From Candidatus Mediterraneibacter norfolkensis (GTDB taxonomy: Bacteria; Bacillota; Clostridia; Lachnospirales; Lachnospiraceae): 51,365 nt of DNA. The stretch covers positions 1 to 51,365 of the forward strand of contig DWUT01000300.1 of assembly GCA_019120615.1 (NCBI GenBank). The letters run 5' to 3'. The notes beneath the pieces are model-generated. The model saw only the letters and a program-made list of their open reading frames with translations, did not search any database and had not been told where the DNA came from. Made by a program: the position numbers and the translations under genes. Positions 25,834-34,706 of this stretch are shown one piece after another; position 1 is the first letter of the stretch; each line of letters starts with the position of its first letter.

Positions 25834-28560
25834 TCAATTTTCCTGTCTGTTCAAAGCCGCCACAACCGCCTCATACATCGGTCTCGCCTCCGGCGCGGCC
25901 CCCAGCATCTCGGAAAGGGTCATCTGTTTTGCAAACTGGATCATAGGATTATCCAGCATTCCCGGGACCATCTGGTTGAACATCTGTACTGCGAGAGGCT
26001 GCTGAAGGATCTCGCCGAATGTACTGTCCATGCTGAACCGTTCTGCTTTCAGACTTGTTGCAGTGTCATACTCATATTCATAGACTCCGGAGCCGGTCTC
26101 GATCTCTCCTTCCTTTTCCGGAAGGACGATAACCGCGGTTGTATTTGCCGGTATTTCCACATGGATCTGTATCTTTCCGTCTTTGCAGCTGTATCTGCTG
26201 ACGATCTTTCCGTAGGGTGATTCCAGTTCTGCCCCTGCTTCCTCGATCCCTTTTACGAACATCGGCCTGATCAGGATCTTCTTATATCCCGGCTCAAGCT
26301 GATTGATTCCTGCGATCTTCCGGTACATCCAGTCTCCGATGGAACCATATGCATAGTGATTCAGGGAATTCATGCCCGATTCATCAAAAATGCCGTCCGG
26401 CCTGATTGAATTCCATCTCTCCCATATTGTTGTCGCCCCCATATTTACCGCATAAAGCCAGGACGGATAATCCTCCCTCATAAAGAGTGTTGATGCCATA
26501 TCGTGAGCACCGTTTTCCGAGAGCGCATGACAGATATACGGGGTTCCCACAAATCCTGTCGCCAGATGATTCTTATGGTTTTCAATGTTTGTAAGCAGCG
26601 TTTTCAGTATCCTTCCGCGGTCTTTCTCCCTTGCCAGATTAAAATACAGGGAAAGTATACATCCTGTCTGCGTCTCGCTGACAATTCTTCCCGTCTCTGT
26701 ATAATATTCTTTTCGGAATGCCGCCAGTGTTTTCTCATACAGATGTGCATACTTCTCCGCTTCGTCTTCAAATCCGAGCACTTCTGCGGTCTGCTTTACC
26801 AGATCTGTCACATAGAGATAATAGGCATTGGCGATCATATATTTATCCGTAGCCCCGGTGCGGTCCGCGCTTTCCTCCTTGTCAAGGGCAAGCCAGTCGC
26901 CGTACTGGAAACCGCTCATCCAGAGACCGTTCTCTTCACAGTGGTTTGTGATATAATCCACCCACTCATGCATGCATTTCCAGTTTTCTTCCAGAATCCG
27001 TTTATCTCCGTAAGTCTGATACACTACCCACGGAATGATGACCGCAGCGTCGCTCCATGCGGAAGAGCTGTACTGTTCCAGGATATCGGGAACCACATGA
27101 GGGACCCCCTGTTCCAGTGAAGAATCCGCAGAAACATCCCGCATCCATTTCGTAAAGAACAGCGCCGTATTTCTCAGATAAGAGGCAGTCCAGGAAAATA
27201 CCTGCGCGTCTCCCATCCATCCGAGACGCTCGTCCCTCTGCGGGCAGTCTGTCGGAATATCAAGAAAGTTGTCTCTCATTCCCCAGGAAATATTACTCTG
27301 CAGCTGATTTACCTTCTTGTTAGAGCAGGAGAAAGTACCGGTCTGCTCCATATCCGAGTGCATGACGCAGGCAGTGAACATCTCCGGCTTCATCTCTTCA
27401 ATCCCATCCACCTTGATATAACGGAATCCATGAAATGTGAAATGAGGAAGAAATATCTGTTCTTCTCCATTACAGATGTATGTGTCTTCTGACTTTGCGG
27501 AGCGGAGTGTCTCCGGATAGAAGTTGCCGTCTTTGTCCAGTGTCTCTGCATGGTGTATTACGATTTTCTGGCCCTTCCCCCCCCTGATCTTCACTTCCAC
27601 CAGCCCGGTCAGGTTCTGTCCGAAATCAACAAGACGCTCCCCTTTTGGAGTCACGATCAGATCTTTTGCCGGAATCCGCTCCGTAATCCGCACCGGCTCA
27701 TTTTCCTGGGCAGTGAGAACGGATTTATCAAACTCCATGACAGAGACATTTCCTGTCCGATAATCTGTCGTTACTGTGTCGATCGTCTCTCCCATATAGA
27801 TTTCGCTGTAACGGATCTCCCCGGTACGGACACCCCAGTCTCTGTCCGTAGCGATGACTTCTCTTGTCCCGTCTTCATATGTGATATGCAGTTCTGCAAA
27901 CACGCCAACCCTGTCGCCATACCGGTCAGGCTTCAGGTCAAAGCCGAAAATTCCCTTATACCATCCGTTCCCCGCCGTGATCTCAATCCGGTTGTCCTGG
28001 CGGATCTGGGAAGTAATATCATACTCCTGATACTGGAGCCTTTTATGATAGCTGGTCCATCCCGGCGTCATCCGGTCCGCTCCGATCCGCTCTCCGTTCA
28101 GAGACATCTCATACACACCCAGCGCAGTGGCATATACAACAGCCTTTTTTACCGGCTTCTCTGTATAGAACTCTCTGTAAAACACCGGGCAGGAAGTCTC
28201 TTCCGCCGGAAAGTCATGAGTGATCATCCGGGCATGAAATGTGCGGGGGTCAAAAATCCCGGTCTCAAAGGAAGTCTCCGCGCTGTCTGCCCTTCCATAG
28301 TTATCCCATACCGTTGCCTTTACCCGGTAAAGGGTTTCGTCTTTCAGAGGCATTCCTTCATACGGGATCAGGACAGAATCACTGCTCTCCCTCATTCCCG
28401 TGTCCCAGACGCAGTTCTCTCCGTCCATGACCCGGATCCGGCAGATCGTCTGCATTACATTTTTCTCATCCGACCGTATTTTCCATGAAAATCTCGGTTG
28501 TCTAACAGACAGTCCGAACGGTGATTTCCTGTATTCTGTTCTGAGATCATATATTTTCAT
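25834..28560 (-). CDS. Alpha-L-rhamnosidase, GH78, with C-terminal helical tail
   Basis: 908 residues with the same layout as its neighbour. The signature is DCPQRDERLGWMGDA with E444 at the general acid position, followed by WERWNSIRPDG and LNHYAYGSIGDWMYRK. The last 70 residues or so, after the beta sandwich, form a helical tail starting FSMDSTFGEILQQPLAV and ending VVAALNRQEN. The start is placed at 28560, where AAGGAGG lies 8 nt upstream; the longer frame to 28650 has no ribosome site. Cytoplasmic by lack of a signal peptide. It probably acts on rhamnosylated oligosaccharides imported by the GPH carrier encoded just upstream. Confidence 0.93.
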   Translation of the reverse strand: MKIYDLRTEYRKSPFGLSVRQPRFSWKIRSDEKNVMQTICRIRVMDGENCVWDTGMRESSDSVLIPYEGMPLKDETLYRVKATVWDNYGRADSAETSFETGIFDPRTFHARMITHDFPAEETSCPVFYREFYTEKPVKKAVVYATALGVYEMSLNGERIGADRMTPGWTSYHKRLQYQEYDITSQIRQDNRIEITAGNGWYKGIFGFDLKPDRYGDRVGVFAELHITYEDGTREVIATDRDWGVRTGEIRYSEIYMGETIDTVTTDYRTGNVSVMEFDKSVLTAQENEPVRITERIPAKDLIVTPKGERLVDFGQNLTGLVEVKIRGGKGQKIVIHHAETLDKDGNFYPETLRSAKSEDTYICNGEEQIFLPHFTFHGFRYIKVDGIEEMKPEMFTACVMHSDMEQTGTFSCSNKKVNQLQSNISWGMRDNFLDIPTDCPQRDERLGWMGDAQVFSWTASYLRNTALFFTKWMRDVSADSSLEQGVPHVVPDILEQYSSSAWSDAAVIIPWVVYQTYGDKRILEENWKCMHEWVDYITNHCEENGLWMSGFQYGDWLALDKEESADRTGATDKYMIANAYYLYVTDLVKQTAEVLGFEDEAEKYAHLYEKTLAAFRKEYYTETGRIVSETQTGCILSLYFNLAREKDRGRILKTLLTNIENHKNHLATGFVGTPYICHALSENGAHDMASTLFMREDYPSWLYAVNMGATTIWERWNSIRPDGIFDESGMNSLNHYAYGSIGDWMYRKIAGINQLEPGYKKILIRPMFVKGIEEAGAELESPYGKIVSRYSCKDGKIQIHVEIPANTTAVIVLPEKEGEIETGSGVYEYEYDTATSLKAERFSMDSTFGEILQQPLAVQMFNQMVPGMLDNPMIQFAKQMTLSEMLGAAPEARPMYEAVVAALNRQEN

Positions 28561-28650
28561 ATTGCATTCCTCCTTGCGTTTTCCTGATTCAGATACAGCG
28601 GACCGCAGACTTCCCTGCGCTCCGCTGTATTTTCTTCTGGGGCGTTTCAT

Positions 28651-30054
28651 TTAGTTTTTAGATTTTTTCTTTTCCAGCTCTGCCTGAATCTCCGGAAGTT
28701 TCTTTTCCAGATCAAATTTCATGGCAACAATGAACATGATCACAAACATCGCCAGCGGAGCATAGATGTTAAATGTAAAGATTGCCTGTTTCACCGCCGG
28801 AGTAAGTACCGTCGCCGTTGCGTCATACGCCGCGATCGCCAGGCACCATCCGATCATGGACGCTCCTACCCCGTTTCCTACTTTTGAGCCGAAGCTGGCA
28901 GCCGCCTGAGAAGAACCGACCATTCGTTTTCCAAACTTGAATTCATTATAGTCGATAGACATCGCCGTTACAGTTCCGAGGAGGCACATCATCGGAATAT
29001 TCGCAAATGTGGAGAAGCATCCCAGAACCGCGTTGTAAACAAAGTTATATGGATTGATGATCCTCAGGACATTTCCGATGATACCGATCACAAAGGAAAC
29101 CCGAAGTGATTTTGTAACACCCAAAGTCTTGATCAGGATCGGTGTCACAGCAAATCCGATCACAGTCGGAATCAGGCCTACACCGCCCAGGATTCCAACC
29201 AGGTTATCGTTTCCGTAGATCCATTTGCAGTAATATGTTCCTGACGAGTTTGACAGTCCGTAGAATATATTTGAGCATACTGCAAGGATCAGAGCCATAA
29301 CCCAGTATTTATTGTGGAAGAGACATTTCAGTGTCTCACCAAATGGAAGGCTCTCTTCTTCCTCCGCTGCAGGAGCCTCTGCCTCCTGTCCTTCAACCGC
29401 GACATACTCTTTGCTTGTCTTATAGGTTACGAACAGAAGAATTGCAGAAACTACAGCGAGTCCGGCACTGAACATAACCCATGCCTTCTGATCCCCGCCC
29501 AGCATATTTGTGATAGGGATGATCATGACTGCGATGATCATTCCGGACACATAACCGGCCGCTGCACGCCATGTTCCCATCTTCGCGCGTTCTTCCTGGC
29601 TGTTTGTGCGGACGACCATGATCGCCTGATAAGGCACACAGATGATCGTATAGATCACTGCTGTAAACAGGAAGTTTGTAATGAACATATATGCAATCTG
29701 AAGCGGCGAACTCACATTCGCGGGAACCGTGAACATCAGTACCATCACGACTGCCATGGGGATGATCATCCGGAAGATCCAGGGTCTGTACTTCTCTTTT
29801 CCCGGTTTCGTGTGGTCAACAACATATCCCATGATGATATCCGTAAAAGCATCCAGTATCTTGACGATCAGAAGCGCTGTGGCAATCGCTCCAGCCGCAA
29901 CTCCTACTTTGTCTGTATAAAAATATGTAAGCTGTCCGACCAGCCCGCTGATCGCGTTCAGGGAAAACTGCCCTGCCGCATCTCCCAGGTAATCCGGCAT
30001 CCGCATTACTTTCTGGATTCCCATCTTATCTTTTCCAAGTGGTTTCTTTGCCAT
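28651..30054 (-). CDS. Glycoside-pentoside-hexuronide (GPH) cation symporter
   Basis: 467 residues with 12 predicted membrane helices. The GPH signature around helices 1-3 includes MPDYLGDAAGQFSLNAISG, ILDAFTDIIMGYVVDHTKPG and KYRPWIFRM. The C-terminal tail is Lys-rich. The family imports di- and oligosaccharides or glucuronides with Na+ or H+. It sits second in the operon between GH3 and GH78 genes, so it likely brings in the rhamnosyl oligosaccharide or glycoside that those cytoplasmic enzymes degrade. There is no IIA-like regulatory domain. Confidence 0.93.
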   Translation of the reverse strand: MAKKPLGKDKMGIQKVMRMPDYLGDAAGQFSLNAISGLVGQLTYFYTDKVGVAAGAIATALLIVKILDAFTDIIMGYVVDHTKPGKEKYRPWIFRMIIPMAVVMVLMFTVPANVSSPLQIAYMFITNFLFTAVIYTIICVPYQAIMVVRTNSQEERAKMGTWRAAAGYVSGMIIAVMIIPITNMLGGDQKAWVMFSAGLAVVSAILLFVTYKTSKEYVAVEGQEAEAPAAEEEESLPFGETLKCLFHNKYWVMALILAVCSNIFYGLSNSSGTYYCKWIYGNDNLVGILGGVGLIPTVIGFAVTPILIKTLGVTKSLRVSFVIGIIGNVLRIINPYNFVYNAVLGCFSTFANIPMMCLLGTVTAMSIDYNEFKFGKRMVGSSQAAASFGSKVGNGVGASMIGWCLAIAAYDATATVLTPAVKQAIFTFNIYAPLAMFVIMFIVAMKFDLEKKLPEIQAELEKKKSKN

Positions 30055-30081
30055 TTTAATTCCCTCTCTTCCTTTCTTATC

Positions 30082-32376
30082 CTACTGTGCGTTCAGCGCA
30101 TCTACTAACTGCTGCAGCATCTCCCGTGTCACCCCGGGCACAAAACTTAAAAGCTGCCTGAGCGGCATATCCTCCATCATCGCCGCCATCATCTCACTGC
30201 TGACTGCTGCAGAGGGATCTTCCGCCTGTTTTTCCTGCTGCTTCTGCATTTCCACCGCATCCGTGTTCTGCGCCATACCGCCCATGAACGAGCCCATCAC
30301 CGCCTGTGCCTTCGGATCTCTCAACAGCGGTCCGAGACACGTGTTGAGTGTATATACTGTCGGGATGACTTTTGTTCCCTGTACCTGCACCGGTGCGCTC
30401 AGGACCATCTCCCGGGCGTTCTTTCCGATCATCACCTGATATTCTCCGCTGTCCACATACCAGTCATGGATTTCTTCATTCCAGTATGCAAAGGCTCTCT
30501 GATCCAGTGTGAAAGATACTTCTTTTTCTTCTCCCGGTTCCAGCGCGATCTTATCGAATCCCCTCAGCTCCACCGCCGGACGGATCGTTTCACCTGCGGC
30601 GGGTGAGACATAGAGCTGTACTACTTCTTTGCCTTTTCTGGCGCCTGTATTCTTCACTTTCACCGTCACTGTCAGAGTATCCTGATCTGTCATCTGCTCT
30701 CTGTCGAGCTTCAGATCACTGTATGTAAACCTGGTATAGGAGAGTCCATACCCAAAGGGGAACAGCACTTCTCTGCCCACAGAGGTATAATACCGGTATC
30801 CGACGAACACGCCTTCCTGATATACCGCATGATCGCCGCCTTTTCCATAGGTCAGATAACAGGGTGTATCCCCCAGTCTTGCCGGGAATGTCTCCGGCAG
30901 ACGTCCGCTGGGGTTTTTCCTTCCATACAGAATGTCTGTCACTGCTCTTCCCACTGCCTGGCCGCCCAGATATGCTTCAATGATTCCCTTTACTTTATCT
31001 TTCCAGGGCATCAGTACCGGTGAGCCGTTATGCAGGACGACAACCACATTTTCCTGTACTTCTGCGATCTTCTCGATCAGCCTGTTCTGACATTCCGGCA
31101 TATTCAGGTGCTTCCTGTCATACCCTTCGGATTCGAAGCTGTCCGGAAGCCCGGCGAAGATCACAGCAACATCCGCTTCTTCCGCAGTCTTCACCGCCTC
31201 AGCCACCAGACTCTCATCACTCCGGTCTTCCGCGTCGTCATACCCCTTCGCATAGGTTACTTCTGCAATTCCTTTTACCGCTTCCAGGGCAGATTCTACT
31301 TTCCAACTGTTGATGTGGGAACTCCCTCCTCCCTGGTACCGGGGCGCCTCCGCATATTTCCCGATAAATGCCACTTTCTTCTCCCCCGAAAGCGGAAGGA
31401 TATCTTCTTCATTCTTCAACAGTACGATACATTCTTCTTCAATAGAGGCTGCCGTCTCATGGTCTTGTTCCAGATCCAGCTTTGCCGTCTTATCCCGGTT
31501 TTCAGAGTAGCGGAAAATGATATCTATGATCCTCTCACACGCCGTATCCACCACACTTTCATCCAGTGTGCCATCCTTTACCGCCTCAATGATCAGGGCA
31601 TCGTTCATTCCGCCGCTCGAAGGCATTTCCAGATCCAGACCTGCCTTGAGACCTTCTACACGGTCGTTGACCGCCCCCCAGTCGGACATCACATAACCGT
31701 CAAATCCCCATTCCTCTCTCAGGATATCTGTAAGATATTTTTTTGACTCACCTACATAGTCCCCGTTGATCCGATTGTAGGAATTCATGACAGTCCACGG
31801 TTTTCCTTTCTTCACCGCGCCTTCAAAAGCTGCCAGATAGATTTCCCTGAGTGTTCTCTCATCGACGTCTGAAGAGCTGGTCATCCTGCGTTTTTCCTGA
31901 TTATTCGCCAGAAAATGTTTTACGCTTGTCCCCACATTTCTGCTCTGCACGCCCTGGATCATGGCCGCCGCCAGTTCCGATGCTACGAAGGGATCTTCGG
32001 AATAATACTCGAAGTTCCTGCCGCAGAGGGGCGAACGTTTAATGTTTATGGCCGGGCCAAGGATGGTGCTGACGCCCATTGCCTGACACTCCTGTCCAAT
32101 GGTCTCCCCCAGCTTTCTCAGGACATCCCGGTCAAAGCTGGACGCAGTCGCGCATCCAGCAGGAAAGCAGACCGCCTTTTCACTCTCGTTGATCCCGAGA
32201 TGATCTGCGGCTTCCGCCTGCTTTCTCAGCCCGTGAGGTCCGTCAGTCACCATGACAGACGGGATACCCAGCCTTTCCACACCTTTCAGCTGCCAGAAAT
32301 CTGCCCCGGAGCACATGCCTGCTTTTTCCTCCAGTGTCATCTGTGCCACCAGATCTCTAATCTTCTCTCTTGTCAT
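30082..32376 (-). CDS. Glycoside hydrolase family 3 (beta-glucosidase type) with C-terminal helical tail
   Basis: 764 residues. The order is a TIM-like barrel with the nucleophile D232 in GYVMSDWGAVNDR, an alpha/beta sandwich (VAFIGKYAEAPRYQGGGSSH), then a fibronectin III-like domain (GFDKIALEPGEEKEVSFTLD). The final 95 residues are a helical tail starting YTLNTCLGPLLRDPKAQAV and ending MLQQLVDALNAQ. No signal peptide is present. GH3 enzymes of this layout cleave beta-glucosides, beta-xylosides or related bonds. It is the first gene of the glycan operon, with AAAGGAGG before the ATG. Together with rhamnosidases it could handle rhamnosyl-glucosides such as rutinosides; that is inference. Confidence 0.93.
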   Translation of the reverse strand: MTREKIRDLVAQMTLEEKAGMCSGADFWQLKGVERLGIPSVMVTDGPHGLRKQAEAADHLGINESEKAVCFPAGCATASSFDRDVLRKLGETIGQECQAMGVSTILGPAINIKRSPLCGRNFEYYSEDPFVASELAAAMIQGVQSRNVGTSVKHFLANNQEKRRMTSSSDVDERTLREIYLAAFEGAVKKGKPWTVMNSYNRINGDYVGESKKYLTDILREEWGFDGYVMSDWGAVNDRVEGLKAGLDLEMPSSGGMNDALIIEAVKDGTLDESVVDTACERIIDIIFRYSENRDKTAKLDLEQDHETAASIEEECIVLLKNEEDILPLSGEKKVAFIGKYAEAPRYQGGGSSHINSWKVESALEAVKGIAEVTYAKGYDDAEDRSDESLVAEAVKTAEEADVAVIFAGLPDSFESEGYDRKHLNMPECQNRLIEKIAEVQENVVVVLHNGSPVLMPWKDKVKGIIEAYLGGQAVGRAVTDILYGRKNPSGRLPETFPARLGDTPCYLTYGKGGDHAVYQEGVFVGYRYYTSVGREVLFPFGYGLSYTRFTYSDLKLDREQMTDQDTLTVTVKVKNTGARKGKEVVQLYVSPAAGETIRPAVELRGFDKIALEPGEEKEVSFTLDQRAFAYWNEEIHDWYVDSGEYQVMIGKNAREMVLSAPVQVQGTKVIPTVYTLNTCLGPLLRDPKAQAVMGSFMGGMAQNTDAVEMQKQQEKQAEDPSAAVSSEMMAAMMEDMPLRQLLSFVPGVTREMLQQLVDALNAQ

Positions 32377-32470
32377 TACTGTTCCTCCTTTAACTGATCT
32401 TATTCTATGACAGAATCAAGATTCAGTATTTTATATTTGTCCTGCATTTTATAAAATTGTTTTCTTTTTC

Positions 32471-32653
32471 TTGACGAATTCTTTACATCTTATAAAAAAG
32501 CTGCTTAAGTACACTGACAAATCTGTCAGCATCATAAGCAGCTATCTTTGCTTCTCCAATCAGAATCATTTTCAGAGTGTATTTAAAAAACAGTACGGAA
32601 TCACACCGCTGCAGTACCGGAAGGATCCTTCCCTGGCAGAACATTCCGCATGA
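32471..32653 (+). pseudogene. Remnant of an AraC-family regulator (last helix-turn-helix only)
   Basis: The frame encodes about 60 residues that match only the end of an AraC DNA-binding domain: KKLLKYTDKSVSIISSYLCF followed by NHFQSVFKKQYGITPLQYRK. The first helix-turn-helix and the sensor domain are missing; upstream is T-rich sequence without a matching frame or ribosome site. It points toward the convergent dehydratase gene and lies just upstream of the GH3 promoter region, where a functional regulator of the glycan operon would be expected. It probably records loss of such a regulator. Confidence 0.7.
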
Positions 32654-32668
32654 TAAAATGCACATGTT

Positions 32669-34390
32669 TCATTCCATATATCCGCCCTTCATTGGGGAAA
32701 CCGCGGTTTCTGCAAACAATTTCAGCACGCCGTGGGTATAGCGGCTCTTCCTGGGTTTCCATGCCTTTCTTCTCTCGGAGAGGATCCGCTCTATCTCTTC
32801 TTCCGTTCTTCTCTCTCCATTTACTCCCACGATACGAAGGATCCTCCGGGGAATGCTGACCTCGATCAGGTCGTCCTCCCCCACAAGCGCGATAGGGCCT
32901 CCTTCTGCCGCTTCCGGAGAAATGTGTCCGATTGCAGGACCTTTGGACGCTCCGGAAAAACGTCCGTCTGTCAAAAGTGCGATACTCGCCCCCAGCTCTG
33001 CGTCCGAAGCGATGGCCTCCGTCGTGTAAAACATCTCCGGCATGCCGCTCCCTTTTGGTCCCTCGTACCGGATGATCACTGCATCCCCGGGACGGATCTC
33101 ATGTGTCAGCACTGCATGGATCGCATCCTCCTCACAGTCAAAGGGCCTTGCCCGGAGGATTGCCTCGAACATCTCCTTCGGTACTACTGTATGCTTTACC
33201 ACAGCTCCGTCAGGCGCCAGGTTGCCTTTCAGGATGGCGATACTTCCGTCAGCCCCAAATGGTCTGTCAAAGGGCCGGATCACATCTTCTCTCTTTAATT
33301 TCCACTGATCCAGATATTCCTGACATTTATCGTAATATCCGTTTTTCTTCAGCTCCTCCAGATTCTCTCCCAGTGTCTTTCCGGTCACTGTCATCACATC
33401 AAGATGGAGCATGTCTCTGATCTCCTCCATGATCCTGGGAACACCTCCCGCATAATAGAAAAACTGTGCCGGCCATTCCCCTGCGGGACGGATATTCAGA
33501 AGATAATGTGCTCCCCTGTGCAGACGGTCAAATGTATCCGCGTCAAGGTCGAAACCAAATTCCCTGGCGATCGCAGGAATATGGAGCAGGGAGTTGGTAG
33601 ATCCGGAGATCGCGGCATGGACCATGATGGCGTTTTCAAAAGATTCCATAGTCACGATCTTCCCGGGCGTCAGATCGTTCTCCGCCAGCCATACCGCCTG
33701 TTTTCCCGCACGCCTTGCCGCATCCTTAAGATCCGGGCTTGTGGCAGGCATAAGCGCAGTGCCGGGGAGCATCAGACCAAGCGCCTCCGCCATGATCTGC
33801 ATGGTGGAAGCTGTCCCCATAAAGGAACATGCCCCGCAGGACGGACAGGCATTGTGTTTATAGAAATCCATCTGTTCCTTTGTGATCTCTCCCCGCTCGT
33901 ACATGGCGCTGTATTTTCCGATCTGTTCCAGCGTCAGAAGATCCGGTCCCGCATCCATGACACCTCCGGTCACCACTACAGACGGAATATTGATCCTTCC
34001 GACAGCCATCAGATGTGCGGGCATGCTCTTGTCACAACTTGCGATAAATACACCTCCGTCAAAAGGAGTGGCGTTTGCATGGATCTCGATCATATTTGCC
34101 ATCATATCCCTGGAAGGAAGGGAATAGTTGATACCGTCGTGTCCCTGTGCCTCGCCGTCACATATATCTGTGCAGAAATATCTGGCTCCGTGTCCGCCTG
34201 CCTCGGCGACGCCTTTTCTTGCTTCTTCCACAAGTTCCAGCAGATGTCCGCTCCCCGGATGACTGTCTCCGAAGGAGCTTTCGATAATGATCTGTGGTTT
34301 TGACAGATCCTCCGGTTTCCAGCCTGTCCCAAGGCGCAGCGGATCCAGTTCCGGTGCAATCTCTCTCAGTTTCTGACTCCTCAGTTCCAT
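32669..34390 (-). CDS. IlvD/Edd-family dehydratase, probably acting on a sugar acid
   Basis: 573 residues. It has the family landmarks IIIESSFGDSHPGSGHL, CDGEAQGHDG, ASCDKSMPAHL, CPSCGACSFMGTASTMQ with Fe-S cysteines, and TDGRFSGASKGP near the end. The family comprises dihydroxy-acid dehydratase, phosphogluconate dehydratase and aldonic acid dehydratases. No branched-chain amino acid genes are nearby. It is divergent from a FadR-type GntR regulator and lies in a region rich in hexuronate genes, so a sugar-acid dehydratase making a 2-keto-3-deoxy acid is more likely than IlvD. The substrate (gluconate, galactonate, xylonate or other) cannot be told. Confidence 0.88.
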   Translation of the reverse strand: MELRSQKLREIAPELDPLRLGTGWKPEDLSKPQIIIESSFGDSHPGSGHLLELVEEARKGVAEAGGHGARYFCTDICDGEAQGHDGINYSLPSRDMMANMIEIHANATPFDGGVFIASCDKSMPAHLMAVGRINIPSVVVTGGVMDAGPDLLTLEQIGKYSAMYERGEITKEQMDFYKHNACPSCGACSFMGTASTMQIMAEALGLMLPGTALMPATSPDLKDAARRAGKQAVWLAENDLTPGKIVTMESFENAIMVHAAISGSTNSLLHIPAIAREFGFDLDADTFDRLHRGAHYLLNIRPAGEWPAQFFYYAGGVPRIMEEIRDMLHLDVMTVTGKTLGENLEELKKNGYYDKCQEYLDQWKLKREDVIRPFDRPFGADGSIAILKGNLAPDGAVVKHTVVPKEMFEAILRARPFDCEEDAIHAVLTHEIRPGDAVIIRYEGPKGSGMPEMFYTTEAIASDAELGASIALLTDGRFSGASKGPAIGHISPEAAEGGPIALVGEDDLIEVSIPRRILRIVGVNGERRTEEEIERILSERRKAWKPRKSRYTHGVLKLFAETAVSPMKGGYME

Positions 34391-34479
34391 AATACGCTCT
34401 CCTTTCCATGCAGAACAGATATACTGATACCCCTCTGCTGTTCTGCGTCAAAACATCATATCATTTACTTGAAAATAAT

Positions 34480-34557
34480 TCATCTGATGATTTTCTCCGT
34501 TTTTCAGATTAAATTTGTATATTATGCCAAAATTGTAAATAAATCATCTGATGATTT
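34480..34557. promoter_or_regulatory. Two palindromic operators between dehydratase and GntR genes
   Basis: A perfect 17-bp palindrome, AAATCATCTGATGATTT, lies at 34541-34557, and its 11-bp core TCATCTGATGA recurs at 34480-34490. The centres are 64 bp apart, close to six helical turns, which would allow a looped complex. The divergent GntR protein is the obvious binder. Confidence 0.7.
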
Positions 34558-34636
34558 TATTCTATACTATTTACACAAAAAATCAATCAGTAATTATAGA
34601 CAATATACCATCCGGTTTTTTATTCATATTTATGGT

Positions 34637-34665
34637 TTGACTTTGGATTTTCTATATACTATTCT
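34637..34665 (+). promoter_or_regulatory. Promoter of the GntR regulator gene
   Basis: TTGACT (34637-34642), 17-bp spacer, TATTCT (34660-34665), about 40 bp before the start codon and about 80 bp downstream of the nearer palindrome. Confidence 0.6.
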
Positions 34666-34706
34666 TTAGATAACAGTTATTATTTTGAATAAAGGCAGGA
34701 AATCAT

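Noticed and set aside
34469-34669. A 66-codon frame in the dehydratase/GntR gap
   Set aside because: Covers both operators and the GntR promoter, AT-driven composition, and no ribosome site.
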